From Candidatus Latescibacterota bacterium (GTDB taxonomy: Bacteria; Latescibacterota; MVCY01): 10,048 nt of DNA. The translations under genes and the position numbers were made by a program. Numbering within the stretch: position 1 is the stretch's first letter; every line of letters starts with the position of its first letter. This document shows positions 1-4,788 of the stretch, in pieces. The notes under the pieces are model-generated. The model worked only from the letters and a program-made list of their open reading frames with translations. It had not been told where the DNA came from and did not search any database. The stretch spans positions 1-10,048 of the forward strand of contig JAUWEO010000042.1 of the NCBI GenBank assembly GCA_030608245.1, written 5' to 3'.

Positions 1-141
1 AAGGGAGAACCCTTCAAGTTATTCTCAGCGGGCATTATCCCCCTTTGTAACATTGCGATAAGCTTAAAGGTTGGGGCGGGACTTTTTGCCATATTTGTTG
101 CCCTGGTTTTGTTAAAACTTGAACCGGAGAAGAAGGAATGA
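1..141 (+). CDS. mrpB: Mrp-type antiporter subunit B (MrpB/MnhB/MbhF-like), C-terminal end only
   Basis: Only the last 46 codons are present; the gene is cut by the left edge and reads in frame 1 to a TGA at 139-141. The peptide contains FSAGIIPLCNIAISLKVGAG followed by a hydrophobic helix and a short charged tail (LEPEKKE). That matches the C-terminus of the MrpB family, whose usual wording is close to LFSAGTIPLYNIAIGLKVGAG. MrpB is a small membrane subunit of the multisubunit Na+/H+ antiporter and is homologous to MbhF of the archaeal membrane-bound hydrogenase. The stop codon overlaps the mrpC start in an ATGA arrangement, so the two are probably translationally coupled. One oddity is Cys in place of the usual Tyr in the PLYN motif. 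The family call is firm; whether it serves a stand-alone Mrp or a hydrogenase-bound module is inferred from context. Confidence 0.88.
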   Translation, partial: KGEPFKLFSAGIIPLCNIAISLKVGAGLFAIFVALVLLKLEPEKKE

Positions 142-476
142 CCATTTACCTACTCTGTCTTGTGCTCTTTTCTCTCGGTGTGTATTGTATGTTGAGGAAG
201 CGTAATATCATTAAGATCATCGTGGGGGTTATTATAGCAGAATACGCGGTTAATCTGTTTTTTATCTTGGTGGCCTATCGTATGGAAGGTCGTGCTCCTA
301 TTTTCTCTCCTGAGGCAGAGATCGTCAATATGGTTGACCCGCTCCCGCAGGCACTGGTACTCACCTCAATCGTTATCGGGTTGGCGACTACGGCAGTGCT
401 TGTGGCTATTGCTATGAGAATCTATGAGAAATACGGGACCTTTGATATTACCAAAATCAGGGAGTTGAGAGGATGA
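138..476 (+). CDS. mrpC: Mrp-type antiporter subunit C (NuoK-like; MrpC/MnhC/MbhG)
   Basis: A 112-residue, three-helix membrane protein of the NuoK/MrpC family, the usual length for MrpC. Helices lie at about residues 3-19, 24-46 and 71-94. The diagnostic motif DPLPQALVLTSIVIGLATTA starts at about residue 67. The protein should sit beside the large MrpD subunit and contribute to the ion pathway. Glu35 falls in the middle helix (IIAEYAVNLFF), near but not exactly where NuoK carries a conserved Glu, so its role is uncertain. The start ATG overlaps the mrpB stop, and the stop overlaps the mrpD start, as in a tightly coupled operon. The C-terminal tail after the third helix (residues 95-112) is charged and presumably cytoplasmic. 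Confidence 0.93.
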   Translation: MTIYLLCLVLFSLGVYCMLRKRNIIKIIVGVIIAEYAVNLFFILVAYRMEGRAPIFSPEAEIVNMVDPLPQALVLTSIVIGLATTAVLVAIAMRIYEKYGTFDITKIRELRG

Positions 477-1978
477 TGGGGGCAAATAACATACTACCGC
501 TTTTTGTCATTATCTCGCTGGCTGGCGCGTTTTTGACCTCGATCATCGGAAAGAGGTTAAAATGGTTCTCAGACATTATGGGTAGCTTGACCACCCTGAT
601 TCTGTTTGTTCTTTCTCTTTTGGCTGTCCGCATAGTGAATACACAGGGAGTTGTTGTATACAGCGTGGGTGCCTGGAAGCCTCCATTTGGAATAGCAATG
701 GTATTGGATGGTTTTGCAGCATTTATGCTTGTTACTGTTAATTTAGTGGCATTTTCTATTGCGGTATATTCAATAAATTATATGGAGAAATTCACTTCCA
801 AATGGAAATTCTATACATTATTCCTGTTGATGGTAGGGGGGATGAACGGTGTTGTCATCACGGGCGACATGTTCAATCTCTTTGTATTTTTGGAGATAGC
901 CTCCGTAGCAAGTTATGCTCTGGTTGCCTTCGGGACAGAACGACATGAACTGGAGGCGGCATTTAAGTATGCGGTTATGAGCACACTGGGGTCGCTCTTT
1001 ATCCTCCTCAGCATTGCGCTTTTATATAGCTACACCTCAACATTGAATATGGCTGACATGGCAACCGTTTTGGCAGAGAAAGGCCCAAAGAATATTACTC
1101 TTATGGTCAGTGTTCTATTTATAATGGGATTTGGGCTCAAGGCAGCGCTTGTTCCTTTCCATGCCTGGTTGCCGGATGCCCATCCATCTGCGCCGGCGCC
1201 AATATCGGCAATGCTCTCAGGTGTGTTGATAAAATCGCTGGGTGTCTATACGTTGTGTAGAATATTCTATAATGTAATTGGGATGAGCCCCACTATCTCC
1301 TCGATACTGATGTTCTTAGGAGCACTATCAATGGTCATAGGTGGATTGTTGGCCATTGGGCAATGGGATTTTAAACGACTTCTAGCCTACTCTTCTATAA
1401 GTCAGATAGGCTATATTGTTCTGGGTATTGGCCTGGGCACACCGTTGGGAATATTAGGAGGGCTCTTTCACCTCTTCAACCATTCGGTATTTAAGTCGTT
1501 GCTATTTTTAAATTCAGGAGCTGTAGAATATTCGACCGGAACGCGCGATTTACAGCAGATGGGAGGACTGTCTAAGAAGATGCCCGTGACAAGTGCGACG
1601 AACATCATAGCATCCATGTCTATCACAGGTATTCCGCCTTTCAGCGGATTCTGGAGTAAACTGCTTATTATAATAGCAGCGGTGCAGGCCGGCCGCTATG
1701 GATATGCGTTCTTGGCTGTTTTGGTGAGCGTATTGACCTTAGCAATGTATATGAAGGTTCTGAAATATGCGTTTTTCGGTAGTTTGCGAGAGAAGTGGAG
1801 CCAGATAAAAGAGGTGCCTTTCTTTATGAAGTTGTCGATGGGGACATTGGCATTTATCTGTTTGGTGGGAGGTGTACTATTTCTTCGAAGCGTGAGCGGA
1901 GTTTTCCTCCGGCCAGCCTCAGAGGCCCTGTTAGAGGGCATAAAATATGCTGCTATAGTTTTAAAGGGTGGGCAATAA
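473..1978 (+). CDS. mrpD: Mrp-type antiporter subunit D (NuoL/M/N-like; MrpD/MnhD/MbhH)
   Basis: A 501-residue polytopic protein of the complex-I antiporter-like family (Proton_antipo_M), the normal length for MrpD. The ion-pathway residues are all visible: Glu141 in the TM5 motif NLFVFLEIAS; Lys223 in GLKAALVPFHAWLPDAHPSA; Lys254 in SGVLIKSLGVY; the histidines of LFHLFNHSVFKSLLF with Lys341; and Lys396 in SGFWSKLLI. In homologues these form the central polar axis that carries protons or Na+. Nothing suggests decay. The start is ATG 473 or the adjacent ATG 476, with GAGAGG immediately upstream; the first overlaps the mrpC stop. The stop TAA directly abuts the mrpE ATG. The family also includes Mbh and Hyc/Hyf membrane subunits, but gene order B-C-D-E-F-G fits MrpD best. 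Confidence 0.95.
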   Translation: MMGANNILPLFVIISLAGAFLTSIIGKRLKWFSDIMGSLTTLILFVLSLLAVRIVNTQGVVVYSVGAWKPPFGIAMVLDGFAAFMLVTVNLVAFSIAVYSINYMEKFTSKWKFYTLFLLMVGGMNGVVITGDMFNLFVFLEIASVASYALVAFGTERHELEAAFKYAVMSTLGSLFILLSIALLYSYTSTLNMADMATVLAEKGPKNITLMVSVLFIMGFGLKAALVPFHAWLPDAHPSAPAPISAMLSGVLIKSLGVYTLCRIFYNVIGMSPTISSILMFLGALSMVIGGLLAIGQWDFKRLLAYSSISQIGYIVLGIGLGTPLGILGGLFHLFNHSVFKSLLFLNSGAVEYSTGTRDLQQMGGLSKKMPVTSATNIIASMSITGIPPFSGFWSKLLIIIAAVQAGRYGYAFLAVLVSVLTLAMYMKVLKYAFFGSLREKWSQIKEVPFFMKLSMGTLAFICLVGGVLFLRSVSGVFLRPASEALLEGIKYAAIVLKGGQ

Positions 1979-2476
1979 ATGAAGAGCAGAATAGTTCTAT
2001 TTATTGTAGCACTTTTGGTGTGGTCCTTGTTAAACTGGGTGCCGGATTGGCAACATCTTGTCGTGGGTATCTTCATAGCCCTTTTTGTAGCATATATGAC
2101 GGGAGATTTATTCGTGAAAAGGCCCCACGTCCTGAAACATCCGTTGCGGTATTGGTATTTTCTTGCCTATTATCTGCCCGTGTTTCTATGGGAATGCTTC
2201 AAGGCAAACGTGGATGTTGCCTATCGTGTTGCACACCCGCGATTGCCGATAAGTCCGGGAATTGTAAAGGTGAAAACCAACCTAAAGACCGATACAGGAC
2301 TTACATTTTTGGCTAACTCTATAACGCTGACACCAGGGACCCTGTGTGTTGATATTGACAGAGATAACGGTGTTTTGTATGTGCACTGGATTGATGTTAA
2401 GGCAAAGGATGTGGAATCTGCTACAAAGATCATTGTCGAGCGTTTTGAGAGGATATTGAGGAGAATCTTTGAATAA
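1979..2476 (+). CDS. mrpE: Mrp-type antiporter subunit E (MrpE/MnhE/MbhA)
   Basis: 165 residues, the normal size for MrpE. Two closely spaced N-terminal hydrophobic helices (about 4-20 and 26-42) are followed by an amphipathic segment around YWYFLAYYLPVFLWECF (residues 59-75) and a soluble C-terminal domain. The family signature runs from IVKVKTNLKTDTGLTFLANS (starting near residue 95) through ITLTPGTLCVDID to LYVHWIDV. MrpE is needed for assembly or activity of the Mrp complex and corresponds to MbhA in Pyrococcus-type hydrogenases. The ATG follows the mrpD stop with no spacer. Downstream is the first real gap of the antiporter block, which holds an unusual inverted repeat. Confidence 0.94.
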   Translation: MKSRIVLFIVALLVWSLLNWVPDWQHLVVGIFIALFVAYMTGDLFVKRPHVLKHPLRYWYFLAYYLPVFLWECFKANVDVAYRVAHPRLPISPGIVKVKTNLKTDTGLTFLANSITLTPGTLCVDIDRDNGVLYVHWIDVKAKDVESATKIIVERFERILRRIFE

Positions 2477-2490
2477 GGTAGAAACATGAG

Positions 2491-2593
2491 CCCCGTTAGA
2501 ATTGTAACGGGGTTAGGTTGGAATTACTGCAAGATATTATGTGATGAAGTGCTATAAAAATGTTGGGGTAAAAAGTGAGAAATTCTAACGGGG
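2491..2593. repeat. Nested inverted repeat between mrpE and mrpF (13-bp perfect outer arms)
   Basis: CCCCGTTAGAATT at 2491-2503 is the exact reverse complement of AATTCTAACGGGG at 2581-2593, a 13-bp perfect inverted repeat around a 77-bp interior. A second copy of the right-arm core, TAACGGGG at 2505-2512, lies inside and can pair with 2491-2498 as a compact 8-bp hairpin with a 6-nt loop. The left arm can therefore choose between two partners. The distal arm overlaps the GGGG stretch just upstream of mrpF ATG 2599. This could be a small mobile palindromic element (103 bp with 13-bp terminal inverted repeats) or an RNA switch affecting mrpF translation. No long T-run follows the hairpin, so it is not a standard terminator. 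Confidence 0.75.
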
Positions 2594-2598
2594 TGAAG

Positions 2599-2961
2599 AT
2601 GCTGAGATGGTCTATAGGTGCGGTTATTTTGGTGGTGATTATCGCCTTAATACTGATAAGGCCGTTTCCGTTCCTTTTTTATCCTGACCTTCCGTATGTT
2701 GGGTTCTTAGGAAGGGGCCTTTACATTATCATTCTGGCGAGTATCCTCTCCCTTTATCGTATATTGAGGGGGCCCACGAGCGCTGACAGGTTAGTCGCTA
2801 TAGACATTTTAGGTATTCTGGTGGTAGGTCTTTGTGCCATATTGACTATTTCAACGGGCAGATCTTGGTATATCGATATAGGTATAGCATGGGCGCTTCA
2901 GAGCTTTATCAGCAGTCTGGCGCTCTCCAAACATTTGGAAGGAAGAGGCTTTGATGAGTAG
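2599..2961 (+). CDS. mrpF: Mrp-type antiporter subunit F (MrpF/MnhF/MbhB) with an extra N-terminal membrane helix
   Basis: From ATG 2599 the protein has 120 residues; in-frame GTG codons at 2575 and 2593 could add up to 8. The C-terminal 80 or so residues are standard MrpF: SLYRILRGPTSADRLVAIDI starting at about residue 53, then two helices and the ending IDIGIAWALQSFISSLALSK. The conserved Arg-Gly-Pro and Asp-Arg (RGPTSADR) are present. Typical MrpF is about 85-95 residues with three helices. Here a further hydrophobic segment (about 5-21) and a Pro/Phe/Tyr-rich linker precede them, predicting four helices. The GTG 2575 start would encode part of the inverted repeat, so ATG 2599 is preferred, although its ribosome binding site (GGGGTGA) is close and itself lies partly in the repeat. 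The stop overlaps the mrpG start. Confidence 0.9.
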   Translation: MLRWSIGAVILVVIIALILIRPFPFLFYPDLPYVGFLGRGLYIIILASILSLYRILRGPTSADRLVAIDILGILVVGLCAILTISTGRSWYIDIGIAWALQSFISSLALSKHLEGRGFDE

Positions 2962-3289
2962 TATTATAGGTCTGATATTTATCAGTTTGGGTTTGGCTTT
3001 TGACTTCTTCGGATGCTTAGGTCTGGTGCGTCTGCCGGACGTATACAATCGCTTACAGGCAGCTACGAAATGTGTTACAATAGGCACCTGCAGTATACTC
3101 TTTGGGACATTTCTTGTAGTGGGATTCAGTGCTGCTGGGTTAAAAGCACTTTTATGTATAGTATTCCTTGTGCTGACTGCACCAGTGGCGGCACACGCAA
3201 TAGCCAGGGGTGCACATAGAGCTGGAGTAAAACTCTGGAAAGGCAGCGTTGTTGATAAGTATGCTGAGGATAAAGAGGGAGAGATTTAG
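2954..3289 (+). CDS. mrpG: Mrp-type antiporter subunit G (MrpG/MnhG/MbhC)
   Basis: 111 residues from ATG 2954, which is preferred over the in-frame TTG at 2951 because GGAAGAGG at 2941-2948 sits five bases upstream. Three helices are predicted. The family motifs are GLVRLPDVYNRLQAATKCVTIG (from about residue 23; the family usually reads RxPDxYxRLHAAT) and VLTAPVAAHAIARGAHRAGV near residues 72-91. The usual His of RLHAAT is Gln here. The charged C-terminal tail (KLWKGSVVDKYAEDKEGEI) extends past the last helix. MrpG closes the antiporter block; the stop is 9 bases before the iron-sulfur gene, so both are likely on one transcript. Confidence 0.93.
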   Translation: MSSIIGLIFISLGLAFDFFGCLGLVRLPDVYNRLQAATKCVTIGTCSILFGTFLVVGFSAAGLKALLCIVFLVLTAPVAAHAIARGAHRAGVKLWKGSVVDKYAEDKEGEI

Positions 3290-3298
3290 CAGACAGCC

Positions 3299-3916
3299 AT
3301 GAAATTACCGAAGATCAGAGAATTGACAGAAGCGATAAAGGCAGTGATAAAGGGGCCTTATACGTCCAAATTTCCTAAGGAGCCGCATGAGCCACATCCA
3401 AATTTCAGGGGGCAACCCAAGTTTGATGAGGAAAATTGTGTGGGCTGCCTGGCTTGCGAAGAAGTATGTCCGGTAGAGGCAATTGCCCACCAGGATGTAG
3501 TTGGGGATAATGGTAATGCAAAGCGAACGATAATTCACTATACGGACGTATGCATATTCTGCGGACAGTGCGAGGCGGCGTGTATCGCTGACCATGAGGG
3601 AATCAAATTATCCAACGATTGGGAGCTTTCCTTCTTTGACAGAAAAGAAGAATCCTATGAGACAATTGATAAGGAACTACAACTCTGTGAGATATGCGGC
3701 TCGCCGATTGCCTGCAAAGACCACTTGAAATGGATATCCGAAAAGATAGGAGAACTGGCTTATTCAAATCCTACCCTCTATCTATCCCGCCTCAAAAGCC
3801 TCGGAATAGTAGATGAGAATATTGTGTCTGCAATGAAAGACAAGGGGCGGTCTGACAGAGTAAAAATTCTCTGCGCCCGTTGCAGAAGAGAAACTACACT
3901 TACTACCAAAGAATAA
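3299..3916 (+). CDS. HycF/HyfH-like 4Fe-4S dicluster subunit of a group 4 [NiFe] hydrogenase or formate hydrogenlyase
   Basis: 205 residues. A short basic N-terminus leads into PNFRGQPKFDEENCVGC, then two ferredoxin-type cluster sites: C47-x2-C50-x2-C53-x3-C57-P and C85-x2-C88-x2-C91-x3-C95. These should carry two [4Fe-4S] clusters relaying electrons between donor and hydrogenase small subunit. A C-terminal part holds two more cysteine pairs, C130-x2-C133 (CEICGSPIAC, with C139) and C192-x2-C195 (CARC). E. coli HycF and HyfH have the same arrangement (CRVCNRPFA ... CPEC), which separates this protein from plain NuoI; the extra pairs probably bind a metal such as zinc. The last cysteine of the second cluster is followed by Ile rather than the common Pro. 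Its position between mrpG and the hycI-like gene ties the antiporter to a hydrogenase. Function is inferred; the exact enzyme type is open. Confidence 0.85.
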   Translation: MKLPKIRELTEAIKAVIKGPYTSKFPKEPHEPHPNFRGQPKFDEENCVGCLACEEVCPVEAIAHQDVVGDNGNAKRTIIHYTDVCIFCGQCEAACIADHEGIKLSNDWELSFFDRKEESYETIDKELQLCEICGSPIACKDHLKWISEKIGELAYSNPTLYLSRLKSLGIVDENIVSAMKDKGRSDRVKILCARCRRETTLTTKE

Positions 3917-4374
3917 CGCAAACAATTCCCAAAGACATATTCAGAGGAAAGGTTGTCATCGTAGGTATTGGTAATGCCCTGCGTGGAGATGATGGCCTGG
4001 GTCCAGCCCTTATTGAGAGATTAAAGGGCAATGTAGGAGCGGTATGTCTTGATGTCGGGAATGCGCCTGAAAATTATGCCGGCAAGATTGTGAAGGAGAA
4101 GCCCGATACCATTTTGATTATTGATGCGCTCCATTTAGCTAAGAAACCTGGGGAGTATGAGATTTTGGTCAAGGGCGATATATCAAGACGTGGTCTTACG
4201 ACGCACGATATCTCGCCAACTATGTTTCTTGAGTATCTGGAACAAGAGACCGGAGCAGATATCTTGGTATTGGGTATCCAGCCAGAAAATTTGAAGATGG
4301 GTAACGGGCTGTCAGAACCAGTGAAGCAGGCTCTGAGGCAAATAGAGGAGCGGTTAATAGAATGCATGAGTTAG
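3880..4374 (+). CDS. hycI: Hydrogenase maturation protease, HycI type (peptidase family M52)
   Basis: 164 residues if TTG 3880 is the start. The protease cleaves the C-terminal extension of the hydrogenase large subunit after nickel insertion. Motifs: VGIGNALRGDDGLGPAL (28-44), NAPENY (61-66), IIDALHLAKKPGE (80-92), TTHDISP (107-113) and LGIQPENLKMGNGLSEPVK. By alignment with E. coli HycI, the nickel-sensing ligands are Asp38, Asp82 and His109. NAPENY, TTHD and LGIQP are closer to HycI than to HybD or HyaD, which suits a group 4 enzyme. The start is uncertain: no ATG or GTG lies between TTG 3880 and the conserved core. TTG 3880 overlaps the previous gene by 37 bases and has no clear Shine-Dalgarno site, so a rare ATT or ATA start is possible. 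The end overlaps hypA by 13 bases. Confidence 0.9.
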   Translation: MQKRNYTYYQRITQTIPKDIFRGKVVIVGIGNALRGDDGLGPALIERLKGNVGAVCLDVGNAPENYAGKIVKEKPDTILIIDALHLAKKPGEYEILVKGDISRRGLTTHDISPTMFLEYLEQETGADILVLGIQPENLKMGNGLSEPVKQALRQIEERLIECMS

Positions 4375-4709
4375 GTATCGCACAGGATTTATTTAAGATT
4401 ATAGCAGAAAAGGCAAGGGAGAATAGTCTAAAAAGCGTAACAAAGATCAGAGTGAAAGTAGGGGTTGCCTCAGGTATTGACAAGGACTTCCTGAGGCATA
4501 GCTTCATCGACCACATCTTTCCGAAGAGTATCGCCGCAGGAGCAGAATTAGAACTTATCGAAGAACCCCTTACAGCAAGGTGTAAGGATTGTCAAAAGAC
4601 GATAGTCACTCAACAGAGTCCTACTTCAGGTTGTCCTGCCTGCGGCAGTGTTAACATCGAGATTACTAAAGGGAAAGATGTGTACATAGAGAATATGGAA
4701 GGAGAGTAA
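4362..4709 (+). CDS. hypA: Hydrogenase nickel metallochaperone HypA
   Basis: 115 residues, the family length. The N-terminal MHE motif is intact; the amino terminus and His2 bind nickel. A structural zinc site is formed by C74-x2-C77 (CKDC) and C91-x2-C94 (CPAC). The middle segment KVGVASGIDKDFLRHSF corresponds to the family's VGxLSGVDPExLxFAF, with Ala replacing Leu. HypA normally works with the GTPase HypB to load nickel into the large subunit, but no hypB is found next to it. The ATG overlaps the end of the protease gene, and GAGGAG at 4345-4350 is a usable ribosome binding site. It ends 79 bases before the first possible hypF start. Confidence 0.95.
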   Translation: MHELGIAQDLFKIIAEKARENSLKSVTKIRVKVGVASGIDKDFLRHSFIDHIFPKSIAAGAELELIEEPLTARCKDCQKTIVTQQSPTSGCPACGSVNIEITKGKDVYIENMEGE

Positions 4710-4788
4710 AATTACGATAAGATTAGATTGCCTGGAAGTTGCGCTAAGGCTTCGGCAGCTCAGATTATCCTGGGGAGTGTGATTAAGA

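Noticed and set aside
1795..2316. Plus-strand reading frame of 173 codons across the mrpD-mrpE junction
   Set aside because: It overlaps two clearly recognised genes in another frame and its peptide has no family features.
2491..2512. Hairpin after mrpE as a rho-independent terminator
   Set aside because: It is followed by TTAGGTTGG, not a T-run, and the operon clearly continues into mrpF and mrpG.
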